Shown piece after piece: positions 51,833 to 63,100 of a stretch of DNA of 64,000 nucleotides. Each line of letters opens with the position of its first letter. The stretch's first letter is position 1. Origin of the DNA: Bacteroidota bacterium (GTDB lineage: Bacteria > Bacteroidota > Bacteroidia > B-17B0 > Aurantibacillaceae); NCBI GenBank assembly GCA_021156365.1, contig JAJNDK010000004.1, positions 1-64,000 on the forward strand, in the 5' to 3' direction. The position numbers were made by a program, and so were the translations under genes. The notes under the pieces are model-generated. The model had not been told where the DNA came from, made no database searches, and saw nothing but the letters and a program-made list of their open reading frames with translations.

Positions 51833-52181
51833 AATCCAGATCCTGAGCATACTCGGTGCATTGCTGTTTATGTTCTTTATTTTTCGTCTCATTGTAAAAG
51901 GGCGTTTGCGGGAAGAGTATTCCATCCTCTGGATCATATGCACCTGTGGGCTTTTGGTATTCTCTTTCTGGAGAAGCGGCCTGGACATCATTGCCAAGTA
52001 CCTCGGTGTTTTTTATGCACCCGCACTGATCTTCCTGGGAGCGATCTTTGCCATCATTATTTTCCTGGTGCATTTGTCGGTTGTCAATTCCAAACAGCAC
52101 AGGCAGATCAAAGACCTGGCACAGGAGCTGGCTTTGCTGAAAGATCAGTTCAAGGAAAAAAACAATCCGGCATCCAAATGA
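51810..52181 (+). CDS. DUF2304 membrane protein
   Basis: This 123-aa protein has three predicted helices (about 6-27, 40-57 and 67-90: ILGALLFMFFIFRLIV.., ILWIICTCGLLVFSFW.., ALIFLGAIFAIIIFLVHLSVV). A coiled-coil tail follows (SKQHRQIKDLAQELALLKDQFKE). The motif GRLREEYSILWI is the DUF2304 signature. These proteins usually sit directly behind DPM1-like GT2 genes, as here with a 23-base overlap, and are thought to help anchor or pair with the enzyme. The next gene starts inside its stop codon (ATGA). Confidence 0.88.
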   Translation: MENVVPFKIQILSILGALLFMFFIFRLIVKGRLREEYSILWIICTCGLLVFSFWRSGLDIIAKYLGVFYAPALIFLGAIFAIIIFLVHLSVVNSKQHRQIKDLAQELALLKDQFKEKNNPASK

Positions 52182-53020
52182 AAGGAGCGGAAACTGCTAA
52201 AATATACCTCTTCAGTATCGATCTGGAAGATGTGAGGCTCTGGATGAAGGGCGGCGAGCAATACAAAGAACGTGTTCCTGCCAACACCCATGCCTATATG
52301 AACTGGCTGAACAGGCATGGGTTTAAATGCACCTTCTTTACGGTAGGTGAGGTTGCAGAAAAATATCCTTCACTCATCAAAGAAATTATTTCAGAAGGGC
52401 ACGAGATTGCCTGCCATACCAATAAACACATCACACTTGATCTTCAGACACCGGAAGAATTCAGGACCGATATAGAAAAAAGCCTGGAGCATTTCGCAAG
52501 AGCCGGTGCTATGGAAGTAAAAGGATTCAGGGCCCCCGTGTTTTCGCTTACCGAAAAAACCAGCTGGGCCCACCAGGTATTGTACGATCTTGGATTTACT
52601 TATTCAACTTCCGTACTGCCTGCCAAAAATCCCCTGTTCGGCTGGGAATCTTTCGGACCGGAACCAAAGAGAACGGGCAGCGGAATTTTAGAGATCCCGA
52701 TGACCGTTGGAAAAATCGGTCCGCTCAACATTCCCTATGGCGGAGGAACTTATTTTCGCCTGTTGCCGAAGCTTCTTATCAAACGAAAGCTGCAGCGACA
52801 CCTCAGCACGCAAACACCCTTGCTTGGTTATTTTCATCCCTACGATATCGATACGGAGCAGGAACGGTTTATGCATCCCGGTATCAACAACAGTATGCTT
52901 TACAATCGTCTTATGTATGTGAACCGTTCCTCTGTTTTCAATAAGCTGGATATGATCATTGCCAATGGCTTCAGCATACATACATACCAGAATTATATAC
53001 GTAATTTTTTATTCCTTTAA
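52178..53020 (+). CDS. polysaccharide deacetylase (NodB-type, DUF3473-like C-terminus)
   Basis: This 280-aa protein begins in an ATGA overlap with DUF2304. The NodB domain keeps the metal-site residues: Asp15 in FSIDLED and the HxxxH of CHTNKH (H80 and H84). FFTVGEVAEKYPSLIKEIISEGHEIACHT is typical of the PEP-CTERM/exopolysaccharide subgroup. Further motifs are GFRAPVFSLTEKTSWAHQVLYDLGFTYSTSV and the C-terminal GYFHPYDIDTEQERF, as in DUF3473-containing members. It should remove N- or O-acetyl groups from a glycan intermediate of this operon. No signal peptide is visible, so it probably acts in the cytosol on a lipid-linked or nucleotide-linked sugar. Confidence 0.9.
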   Translation: MKGAETAKIYLFSIDLEDVRLWMKGGEQYKERVPANTHAYMNWLNRHGFKCTFFTVGEVAEKYPSLIKEIISEGHEIACHTNKHITLDLQTPEEFRTDIEKSLEHFARAGAMEVKGFRAPVFSLTEKTSWAHQVLYDLGFTYSTSVLPAKNPLFGWESFGPEPKRTGSGILEIPMTVGKIGPLNIPYGGGTYFRLLPKLLIKRKLQRHLSTQTPLLGYFHPYDIDTEQERFMHPGINNSMLYNRLMYVNRSSVFNKLDMIIANGFSIHTYQNYIRNFLFL

Positions 53021-53023
53021 CTT

Positions 53024-53848
53024 ATGTCATACGAATTTGTTCCGGTCGAGTGCACCAAAGAAAAGATCGCAGATTATTCCCGCTTGTTATCCCTTGTTTT
53101 TCCGGAAACTAAAAAATACACGCCTGCCTTTGTCAACTGGCAATATGCTCAAAACCCGGTTGGGAATGCTATAGGCTTCGATGCCATGTATGAAGGGAAA
53201 ATGGTGGCGCATTACGTAGCTCTGCCGGTGGAATACCTTTACAAAGGCACGGTATTAAAAGGTATACTCCCACTCAATGTAGCTACTGATCCTGCACACC
53301 AGGGCAAAGGACTTTTTACCAAACTGGCAATGAAAACATTTGATCATGCCCAAGAACTGGGTTATCATTTTGTGATCGGTGTGGCCAACCAGAATACGAC
53401 CAACGGATATGCCACGCGTATGGGTTTTAATATGCTCGGTCCCCTGGATGTAAAGATCTTTATGGGCAAACTAAAACCGCAAACGGCTGATACAAATTTC
53501 TTTCAATGTCATTACAGTCCGGAAGTAATGAACTGGAGATTAAAAAATCCGGAAAACGAGTATTTCAGAAGCAATGGCTGCGTTACTACAAAAACACATA
53601 TTGGTATGATAGATGCCCTGATGAGCGAGCGGCCGGGCTTTGCTGAAGGTCTTGAAACAAAAGGATCGTTGCTGAAAATGACGATCGGGTACAATATCCG
53701 CAATGGTAAAGGTTCCCTGGGAATGAATCTGCCCGAACGCTTCAAGCCATCACCGTTGAATATGATCTTTAAAAATCTTTCAGGAACCGTTGCCGGTGTG
53801 AGCAAAGAGAATTTCTATTTCGAGCTGATCGATTTTGATGCGTATTAA
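53024..53848 (+). CDS. GNAT family N-acetyltransferase
   Basis: This 274-aa protein starts three bases after the deacetylase stop. The N-terminal half is a GNAT domain: KMVAHYVALPVEYLYKGTVLKGILPLNVATDPAHQGKGLFTKLAMKTFDHAQELGYHFVIGVANQNTTNGYATRMGFNML, where DPAHQGKGLFTKL is the acetyl-CoA loop (Q/RxxGxG/A in its Q-G-K-G-L form). The C-terminal ~120 residues (FFQCHYSPEVMNWRLKNPENEYFRSNG..) are a second domain of this longer GNAT type found in polysaccharide clusters. It may acetylate an amino sugar after the deacetylase has acted. The operon ends here. The converging gene's stop is six bases away. Confidence 0.87.
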   Translation: MSYEFVPVECTKEKIADYSRLLSLVFPETKKYTPAFVNWQYAQNPVGNAIGFDAMYEGKMVAHYVALPVEYLYKGTVLKGILPLNVATDPAHQGKGLFTKLAMKTFDHAQELGYHFVIGVANQNTTNGYATRMGFNMLGPLDVKIFMGKLKPQTADTNFFQCHYSPEVMNWRLKNPENEYFRSNGCVTTKTHIGMIDALMSERPGFAEGLETKGSLLKMTIGYNIRNGKGSLGMNLPERFKPSPLNMIFKNLSGTVAGVSKENFYFELIDFDAY

Positions 53849-53854
53849 ACCGCG

Positions 53855-56200
53855 TTATTTTTTCGTTGAAAGATCGCTGATTACGTGAAACTCCGTTCTC
53901 CGGTTTTCTGCATGTTCTTCTTCCGTGCAGCTTATCCCATCTGCGCATTTGTTCTTCAAGCGTGTTTCTCCGTAACCGGTCGCTTTAAGCCTTTTCTTCG
54001 CGATCCCTCTTTCAATAAGATAGGCGATAGCGGTCTTCGCTCTTTTCTCCGAAAGGTTTTTATTAAAATCTGAACTTGACTGCGCATCGGTGTGTGAGCC
54101 CAGCTCAATGGAAATACCCGGATTTTCTTTCATGATCTGCAGCACCTTTTCCATGATCTGCTTCCCTTCTTCTCCGAGGCGAAAATCCCCGTAGGCATAA
54201 CGCACCTGCTCCTCGATCACGATCTCCTTCTTCTCCATACTGTTTTTGAAGTTCAGTACCGCCAGCCATGGATCGTCCACATAAATATCCGAAAGCTCAT
54301 CCTTGCTGCCTTTCAGGATGTGATAATTGAAGCGGTCGTTGTTTCGGATTATTTCCTTTACAATTTTTCCACGATGTGTTTTCACCACGATCTTTTTAAA
54401 TGTACTAAGCCGCGGATCCGATTCGTCAAATTCAATTACATAGTTTTTGTCTGTCAGGAGTTTCCGAAAACTGATGCGGCCGTTGTCATCCGTAGTATCC
54501 TTTCCCAAAAGCCGTAATTGCTCGTCTCTCAAAAAAACCACGAGGCTGGAAATCGGCTTATCGTTCTCATCATAAAAAGCAGGGTTAAAATCCAATACCA
54601 GCTCCATGTCTTCCACTTCCATATCTTTCAGCTCTTCCTTATCGGCGGGCAGGAACTGTACTTTGAATTTTCCGGTCTGATCAACGATCACGGTTTTCAT
54701 GACCTTTCCATTCTTATTCGTCAGGGTGATCTTTGTTCCCGGGGGCAGTGAGCCGTCTGTTTCCACTACTTCCACCACATAGGTTTCGTCGGGCGGGATC
54801 CTTGAAAAAGCAAAGGAGCCGAACTCATTCGTAACGGCCTCGTCAATGATGTTGCCGTTCTTGTCTTTCAGTACCAGCTTCGCGTTGCTGACAGGTGTGG
54901 CAGGATTTTGCGAAGACAATAGGTTTCCGGCAATGTTCACCTCATCCTCCGTATAGAGCTCCGGTACTGCGTTTTTATCCTTCGGCAGGTTTTTGAACAC
55001 AAACCTGTCCTCTCCTTTTTTCCCGGTTACCCGCATGATGTTGTAGTTCTTATCGGCGAGGTAATAATGTCTTTGATTGCTGAAAGCGCTGTCGGTTTCA
55101 TCGATCCGTACCAGGTACGTTTCATTGGAGTTCAGTGAATGGAATTTGAAATAGCCGTTCTCATCCGTGCGGGCCTGGCTTATTTTGTTTCCCGAAGAAT
55201 CGATCAGCTCTACCTGCATATTCGGAGAAGGGTCGAAAATATCCTTCGTGTTGAGCACAAATCCTTCAAAGTCTATCAGCTTTTTTTCGAAGCTGAAACT
55301 GTACAGGTCATCATTTCCTTCCCTGTTGCTGGAAAGAAAGCCGTGTGCAGAGTCGGAAAAACAAATGGAAAAATCGTCGCCACTGCTGTTGATATTGATC
55401 CCTTCATTCCGCTCGGTGGCCCAGCTTTTTGTCTTTGCATCTTTAACGGCGCTGTAGATATCAAGGCCGCCAAATCCGCCCGTTTTGTTGGAAGAGAAAA
55501 AGAGCACTCCGTCCTGCCGGATAAAAGGGTATAATTCATTGCTGACGGAATTAACCTGCGGTCCGAGGTTTTTAGGCGCGCTCCAATCCGTACCCGTCCA
55601 TTCGCATACATAGATATCCAAACCGCCCTGGCCGCCCGGCATATCACTCGCAAAGAACAGGAATTTTCCATCGCCTGAAACACTGGCGTGGCCAATGGAA
55701 TAAGCATCACTGTCGTATGCAAACAAGGTGGGTTTGCTCCAGGAATTCCCTTTTTTATCCAGGACGTATAATTTGGACCGGTTGACGAAGCTCTTGTCCC
55801 GTTTATTAATGCCAACAGCGCGGGTGAGATAAGCGTGGGTATAGTCTTTATTGAACGAGATCGGTCCGTCGTGGTATTCCGTATTGTATTTCTGGGAGAA
55901 GGAATGCTTTTTTGAAAAGCTCCCTTCCTTTTTTTCGGAATAGAATAAATCCAGGAATGGAAGGCCGGAAGGATCGAAGTTCTCAAAATTAACCAGATCC
56001 GTTTTTTGTTCCGAAACGAATACAATGCCTTTTTCATAAGGCACCGCGGCAAATTCCGTTTTTGGGGTATTCAGTGGTTTGATCGGCAGAACGATGTATT
56101 CCACCACATCGCTTACGCTGACGTTTTTTGTGAGAACCGTTTGGGCCGGAAGAGAGAGTCCGGCAAGCAGGCAGCAACAAAAAAAGAGAAAGCCTTTCAT
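53855..56200 (-). CDS. PD40-propeller/OmpA envelope protein (gliding/T9SS type)
   Basis: This 781-aa protein has a signal peptide at about 1-20 (..GLSLPAQ). A PD40/WD40-like propeller lies at about 25-320 (GHASVSGDGKFLFFASDMPGGQGGLDIYVCEWTGTDWSAPKNLGPQVNSVSNELYPFIRQDGVLFFSSNKTGGFGGLDIY). Three carboxypeptidase-regulatory-like units follow (about 325-650), and a C-terminal OmpA domain (RYAYGDFRLGEEGKQIMEKVLQIMKENPGISIELGSHTDAQSSSDFNKNLSEKRAKTAIAYL) binds peptidoglycan. It is like PorE-type T9SS proteins but has no N-terminal TPR. It lies one base after the PorP/SprF gene and probably anchors the adhesin system to the cell wall. Confidence 0.88.
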   Translation of the reverse strand: MKGFLFFCCCLLAGLSLPAQTVLTKNVSVSDVVEYIVLPIKPLNTPKTEFAAVPYEKGIVFVSEQKTDLVNFENFDPSGLPFLDLFYSEKKEGSFSKKHSFSQKYNTEYHDGPISFNKDYTHAYLTRAVGINKRDKSFVNRSKLYVLDKKGNSWSKPTLFAYDSDAYSIGHASVSGDGKFLFFASDMPGGQGGLDIYVCEWTGTDWSAPKNLGPQVNSVSNELYPFIRQDGVLFFSSNKTGGFGGLDIYSAVKDAKTKSWATERNEGININSSGDDFSICFSDSAHGFLSSNREGNDDLYSFSFEKKLIDFEGFVLNTKDIFDPSPNMQVELIDSSGNKISQARTDENGYFKFHSLNSNETYLVRIDETDSAFSNQRHYYLADKNYNIMRVTGKKGEDRFVFKNLPKDKNAVPELYTEDEVNIAGNLLSSQNPATPVSNAKLVLKDKNGNIIDEAVTNEFGSFAFSRIPPDETYVVEVVETDGSLPPGTKITLTNKNGKVMKTVIVDQTGKFKVQFLPADKEELKDMEVEDMELVLDFNPAFYDENDKPISSLVVFLRDEQLRLLGKDTTDDNGRISFRKLLTDKNYVIEFDESDPRLSTFKKIVVKTHRGKIVKEIIRNNDRFNYHILKGSKDELSDIYVDDPWLAVLNFKNSMEKKEIVIEEQVRYAYGDFRLGEEGKQIMEKVLQIMKENPGISIELGSHTDAQSSSDFNKNLSEKRAKTAIAYLIERGIAKKRLKATGYGETRLKNKCADGISCTEEEHAENRRTEFHVISDLSTKK

Positions 56201-56201
56201 A

Positions 56202-57137
56202 TTACAGATAACGCGGGGATATTACAGCTGATTGTTTTTTATTAAAGATATATCCCAGCATAATTTCGTGTGATCCTTTATTGCGTGTAAATTTAGAAAA
56301 ACCCATGTCATATGCATAACCTATTTTAAAAATATCTTTGATCGTGTATTGTGCCAGGAACACCACCGTTTTGCTCGACCTCAGCGAGGTTCCCAGCCAC
56401 AGCTTCTGATGAATGAGGAAATTAAGATTGAGGTCCGCATTGCTTTCATCTTTGGAGCCGGCTGATTTAAGGAGAATAGAAGGGCTGAACACCAGGTTAT
56501 CACCCAGCTTAAATCCACGGCCAATGGTAAAAAAGTGGTGCCGGTTGATATTAAATACCAGGGCATTGGAAGTATCCGAGGAAACGATATTATACAGATT
56601 AGGTTCATTCAGGTGCGTCATACTGTAGCCGATGAACATGGCCTTGGTATGATAATATACCCCGAAGCTGGCATCGAAGCGTACCCTGTTCTTATTCAGT
56701 TCCGCTGCATCAAATGGAATTTCCGAAGGGTCGGAATAATTGATCCGTCCGAAATCGTATTTGTAGCTGATAGCTCCGGCCGCCAGCCCGAAAGCCAGCT
56801 TACCTGCTCCCAGCCGAATGTTGTAAGCGAAATCACTATAGGCCCCCATCCAGCGTTTAGGCCCTATCTGCTCTTCGGTAATATGTATGCCGACGCCAAT
56901 ACGTTTCGCTTTCAGCGGACCGTGAAGACTCAGGCTGTTGGTTTGTGGTGACCCCTCTACTCCTGCCCATTGTTTCCTTACTACCGCAGTTGCGCTGAAG
57001 GCCTGTTTGCTTCCTGCATAAGCCGGGTTTATGACCACATGATTGAACATATACTGGCTGTATTGCGGATCCTGCTGGGCATGCGAAAGCAATGCACAAC
57101 AAATAAACAAACCTCCTATGATGCTTCTCTTACTCAT
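56202..57137 (-). CDS. PorP/SprF family type IX secretion outer-membrane protein
   Basis: This 311-aa protein has a signal peptide at 1-20 (..ALLSHAQ) and the family signature QDPQYSQYMFNHVVINPAYAGSKQAFSATAVVRKQWAGVEGSPQTNSLSLHGPL. The barrel continues to residue 311 (HEIMLGYIFNKKQS). In Flavobacterium, SprF is needed to secrete and attach its partner adhesin SprB, and type B sorting-domain cargoes generally have a neighbouring SprF-like protein. Here the giant type B adhesin is immediately upstream, with two bases between, and the OmpA protein downstream. It likely docks that adhesin at the outer membrane. Confidence 0.93.
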   Translation of the reverse strand: MSKRSIIGGLFICCALLSHAQQDPQYSQYMFNHVVINPAYAGSKQAFSATAVVRKQWAGVEGSPQTNSLSLHGPLKAKRIGVGIHITEEQIGPKRWMGAYSDFAYNIRLGAGKLAFGLAAGAISYKYDFGRINYSDPSEIPFDAAELNKNRVRFDASFGVYYHTKAMFIGYSMTHLNEPNLYNIVSSDTSNALVFNINRHHFFTIGRGFKLGDNLVFSPSILLKSAGSKDESNADLNLNFLIHQKLWLGTSLRSSKTVVFLAQYTIKDIFKIGYAYDMGFSKFTRNKGSHEIMLGYIFNKKQSAVISPRYL

Positions 57138-57139
57138 TC

Positions 57140-60100
57140 TTATTTCGTTATTTCAACCCAGCCTCTCAGTGCCTGCTGATCTTTTACTTCGATCAGGTAA
57201 AAATAGGTTCCCGTTTGTAATTCTTCCCCGCTCTTATTCCTGCCATCCCAAACCACTGTCGTATTATCATAATTGATCCCCGACCAGATCTCATTACCCC
57301 AGCGATCATACATTGTCACCTTGTTCTCCGCAAACTGGATGTTGTCAATGATCCAAAGATCATTCCTTCCATCGCCGTTCGGGCTGAAACCGGTGTAGGT
57401 CTGAAGATTCACTTCACAGTTCACATCTATGATACAATAAGCCGAAGAACAAAGGCTGTTTGCATCACATACCTGGTAGCTGAACGAATCCGGTCCGCAG
57501 TATCCCGTTGTTGGTTTGTAGATAAAATCACCATTAGCGGATAGTGTGAGCGTACCTGAAGAAACATTGTTTACAAGGCTTACGTTGCCGATGCCAGATC
57601 CGTGATCATTTACGAGCACATTACCTGTCAATTGTGAATTAGGGATCAGTCCGCTCACTGTTCCGAGGTCGTTTCCTGCAAAAGGCATGATGGTAATAAA
57701 GATCGTATCGTTCAGACAATTGAATAAAGCATCGCAGGCCTGCACTACAATGATATCGAAACCGCTGAACCCCGGATGCGGCATATACGTATAGGCCCCC
57801 GAAGGAGAGATCGTAAAGCTTCCGTTTGACGGTGCAAGCAAAGGAGTCGTGTTCACTGTATATCCAGCAGGGTTTCCATCGTTGCCGAATATATTATTCG
57901 AAAGCGGCCCATTTGACGGACCTAATTCGATCTCATCCACCAGCGAGGTGAGACAAGCGTTGAATGTAACACTTACATAAGCAGTATCACTGCTGCACCC
58001 ACCCGCCGGCAGCAGGAACAATCCGTAAGAGTATACGCCTGCAATTGTTTCGGTATGATTAAAGGATGGTGATGTGTTTATGATCGATGCAGGACTGGCC
58101 GTGTTGAACCAGTTGTTATCAGCGCCCGAAGAAGAAGACAGAAGTACAGAAACTCCCGCACAAACAGGTGATGTATTCACTCCCGCCACAGGAAGTGCTG
58201 GCTGCGATAAGAGTGTTATGGAAACGGTCGCGGAAGCAGAGCAGGAATTTGCATCAGTACCGGTAACCGTGTATGTAGTGTTAATAGCAGGAGATACGGA
58301 TGCAGATGCAGTTGTTTGTCCGCTGCTCCATACATACGAAACAGCAGTCCCTCCTGCATTCAATGTAGTCGAAACTCCCGGACAGATGCTTGTGAAAGAA
58401 GCGCCGGCGGTTACGGTAGGTAATGCATTCACGGTTATTAACTGGCTTGCCGTATTAGAGCAATTGTTCAGATCGGTTCCCGTAACCGTATAGGTAAGTG
58501 TTGCTGTTGGAACAAAAGCAGTATTGTCTGTAATACCTCCGCTCCAGATATACGAATTGGCCCCTGTTCCGCTCAATGTAACAGGCGTGGATCCGCACAC
58601 AGCAGTAGTGCTTGCAGAGATCCCTACCGCAGGCAATGCGTGCACCTGTATATTGGTGGAGGCCGGTAAGCTCGCACAACCATTCAGGTCTGTTTCCGTA
58701 ACACTCACTGTATAATTTCCACTAAGCTCTCCGCGAACATAGGTAGAGGGAACGGAAGGAGCAGACAGACTGATGGATGCAGGAACAACACTCCATGCGT
58801 AGGTATGTGCACCCACAGGACTTTGCACGGAAGCCAAAACAGAATCGCCCTGGCAATAAGCTGTGTTGACAAACGTAACTGCAGGACTGGTAGGAGGGAA
58901 ATTCTCCATAACACTGTATGCGGCAGAGGTATCTTTACATCCATTGGAGTTGGTAACAATTAACTCGTAGCTTCCTGCATTCGTAAACACTTCGTTTATC
59001 GTCACGGCACCTGAAACACTTGACCCGTTCAGCACCCATTCGAAAGTTGTAAAAGTGCCACTGCCCGGAGATGAAACCGTTCCGTTCAATGTAAAATTGG
59101 CTCCACTACAAAAAGAGGATGGGCCGGAAACAACAGCTACCGGGTTTGCATTCACTGTTACAGTAACCGGTGTTCGTGGTCCTGTACAGCCGGCGATAGT
59201 GGATTCAACATAATAAGTTGTGGCAGCAGTTAACACCGGTGTAACATAGTTCGCTCCTGTAAACAGTGAGGTGCCACCCGAACTTACAGGATACCAATCG
59301 TACGTTCCACCGGGAGCCGTTGCGGTAAGTGTTGCAGTAAATCCAACACAGGCATTCACGTTTGCAGCTGTCGGAAGAGCTGGTATTGCATTCACAGTAA
59401 TGTCTACTATTTGCGGTGCACCGGCGCAGCCTATAACTGAAGATGGAACAACGGTGTAGGAAACGATCGTGGCGGAAGAAACAGTAGAAGTAACATTATC
59501 GCCGATAAGCGACGAGCTTTGATTGCTTGTGCTTTCACCGTTTGTGTTTGCATTGTCTGCAGCGATCCAGCTATATGAAGCCGTGATATTACTGGTCAAC
59601 GAATGGTTCACGCTTGTTCCCGAGCAAATAGTTCCTGTTGTAGGGCTTGTCATTACCGGAGCAGGGTTTACGGAAATATTCACCGTTTGAGCAGGGCCCG
59701 GGCAGCCCGCTCCTGCCGATGTAGGCGTGATGGTATACGAAACCGTTTCGGCAACCGCAGCAGACGAAGAGATATTATCTGTAATACTTGTTGCATTTTG
59801 ATTAGACAAGCTCTCGCCGGTAGTGTTGATATTATCTCCGGCAATCCAGGTATAGTTGGCAGGAATGGAGCTGCTTAACGGAAACGAAAGAGCAATCCCG
59901 GAACAAACAACGCCCGAAGTAGCGCTGGTCATAACCGGCTCCGGATCAACGGAAACACTCACCGTTTGCGGCACACCGGCGCAGCCTATAGTCGAAGAAG
60001 GAGTAACTGTGTATGAAATGATTTCCACCACACTGGTGGAAGAAATAATGTTGTCATTGATAGTAGCGCCGCTTTGATTACTTGTGCTCTCCCCGTTTGT

Positions 60101-63100
60101 ATTTGTATTGTCTGCGGCGATCCAGCTATAAGTAGCAGTGATGTCGCTTGTTAAAGGCAGGCTGACGTTTGTTCCTGAACATATAGAGAGAACATTGGAA
60201 CTGGTCATTACCGGTGCAGGATCCAACGTTACAGTAAGCAATTGTGAAATACCGGTACAGCCAACCAACGAAGTAGGTGTGATCGTATAGGAAACAATTT
60301 CCGTTACACTTGAAGAAGAAGTGATCGTATTGGTAATGACAGCAGATCCCTGTAAAAGTATGTCTTCTCCTATGGTGTTGGGATGATCCGTTGCTACCCA
60401 GGTGAAATTGGAAGACACATTACTGGTAAGCGGGATGTTCAAGCCAATTCCTGAACAAATGGTTTCTGCATTGCTGCTTGTAACAAGCGGTGCAGGATTT
60501 ACAGTTATGTTCACTGTTTGGCCTGCGCCCGTACAGCCCAGGCCTGTCGTTGGAGTAACCGTATACGAAACAGTTTCCGGAACAGAAGAAACAGAGGCAA
60601 TATTATCGTTCAGGTTTACGAAACTTTGTGCCACGGTGCTCTCACCACTGGTGTTACCATTATCAGATGCGATCCAGCTGTAGGTGGCCGGAATGTTACT
60701 GGTAAGCGGGATATTCAGCGCAACACCGGAGCAAACAACGTCGGTAGTGGTACTTGTCATCACCGGTGCCGGATTCACATTGACAGTAACCGTTTGTACT
60801 ATACCCGGACAACCCAAAGCTGACGTGGGAGTGACGGTATAGAGGATGTTCTCTGCAACCGAAGACGAAGAGGCAATGTTGTCGTTAATGGTAGTCTGGC
60901 TTTGTGCACCCAGGCTCTCGCCGGTGGTGTTGATATTGTCTGTGGCGATCCAGCTATAGGTTGCCCCGATATTACTCGATAATGGAATGTTGATGTTCAC
61001 ATAGGAGCAGATCGTGGCAAAATTCGAACTTGTCATTACCGGCGCAGGATTCACAATAACACTCAGGTTTTGTGGAACACCCGGACAACCAAGGCCGGAA
61101 GTAGGAGTAACTGTGTAAGAAACATTCTCTGCTGATGCAGAAGAAGAAATGATCGTATTATTAATAGCAGTAGTGGATTGATTGCTGGTACTTTCTCCTG
61201 TTGTATTTCCATTATCCGTTGCAAGCCATACATAAGTGGAAGAGACTGAGCTATTCAACGGAATATTAAGCGCAACACCGGAGCACTCTGAAAATGCATT
61301 GGAGCTGGTGATAACCGGTGCAGGGTTCACACTCACAGTAATCGGTTGGCCCGTACCCACACAACCTGCGCCCGAAGTTGGAGTAACCGTGTAGGAAACC
61401 GTTTCTGCAGCCGTAGAAGTAAAGGAGTTGATCGTATTGTTGATTGTTGTGAAGCTTTGACTGCTTGTGCTCTCACCATTGGTATTCGGGTTGTCCGAAG
61501 CTATCCAGCTGTAAGTTGCTCCGATATTGCTTGATAAAAGGATGTTGACCGAAGACCCCGAACAGATCGTAGCGGCATTTGCACTTGTCATCGTTGGTGC
61601 AGGATTCACCGTTACATTTATGAATTGCTGAACACCCGTGCACCCGGCACCGGAAGTTGGTGTTACGGTATAGGAAACAGTCTCCGGCACCGAAGAAACA
61701 GAAATGAGCATATTACTGAGTGTTACCAGCGTTTGTGTACTTAAGCTTTCTCCGAAGGTATTCGGATTGTCTGCACCGATCCAGCTATAAGTAGAAGTTA
61801 TGTTACTCGTAAGTGGAATAACAATATTGCTCCCAGAACAAACCACACCGCTATTGGTACTCGTCATCGCAGGAAGAGGATTTACCGTCACAGACACAAC
61901 CTGGTTCGGGCCCGTACAGCCACCGGCAAGAGCTGTGGGTGTAACCGTATAGGAAACCACTTCAGGGGTCAGAACCGAAGAGGTGATCGCATTGTTCAGC
62001 GTGGCAGAGCTTTGTGCACTGATGCTTTCACCGATAGTGTTTGGATTGTCTGAAGCGACCCAGTTATAATTCGAGCTGATATCGCTGCTCAAAGGAATGT
62101 TTACGATAGCTCCTGAACAAATAGTTGCGTTGTTTGCACTTGTCATGGTGGGCATTGGGTTCACGCTCGTTATAAAGCTGAAAGGACCACCTACGCAACC
62201 TGCTGCAGAAGTAGGCGTTATCGTATACGAAACATTTATCGGGCTGGTGGAAACCGTCGTAAGTGTATTGGTGATAACCGGGTTTGTTTGCGCAGAAAGA
62301 CTTTCACCGCTAGTAAGAGGATTGTCGGTAGCGATCCATGAGTAGGTACCTCCGGCCGGAATACTTGCTATGGTATAATTGACTGCGGAGCCTGAACAAA
62401 TGCCTATGCTGTTTGCACTGCTGATGGCTGGCAGCGGGTTCACGGTAATGTTTACAGTCTGTCCCGAACCAATACAACCCGCAGCTGAAGTGGGCGTCAC
62501 TGTGTAAACTACTATTTCGGGGCCTGCAGAAAGCAGGTTGATCGTATTGTTTATAATAGGGGTTGTTTGCATCCCCACACTCTCACCCGCTGTATTTGGG
62601 TTGTTGGCTGCGTTCCAGGTATAAGAGCCCCCACCGAGAGTATTGTTCAGTGGGAGGTTCAGCGCTATCCCCGAACAAACAGCTCCGCTTGATGCGCTGA
62701 TCATCACCGGAATGGGATTCACTGTAACGTTCACTGTTTGTGTGGCCGTACATGAATTATTATCCGTTACGGTGATCGTATAAGTAATTATTTGTGAAGT
62801 AGCCGTCGGGTTCAGGATCGTATTATTGATCAGTGATGTAGATACGGAGCCTGTGCTTTCACCCGATGTGGCAGCATTGTCTGCAGCGATCCATTGTATA
62901 GTATAAGGCGCGGTTCCTCCTGATCCGTTTAGCGTAAGATTTAAAGGAGTGCCACTGCAAACTACATTACTTCCTGAAATTCCCGCTACCAAAGGTCCCG
63001 GGGGTTGGGTTAAGGAATACATGGTAGTGTTTGTGCAGCCAGCTGCACTTGTACCTGTTATGGTATAAGAACCGGCTGCCAATGTTTGAGCCGCTCCGTT

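Noticed and set aside
58800-62800. Regularly spaced direct repeats that could suggest a CRISPR array
   Set aside because: Units are ~270-290 bases, fully in frame and encode PKD-like domains.
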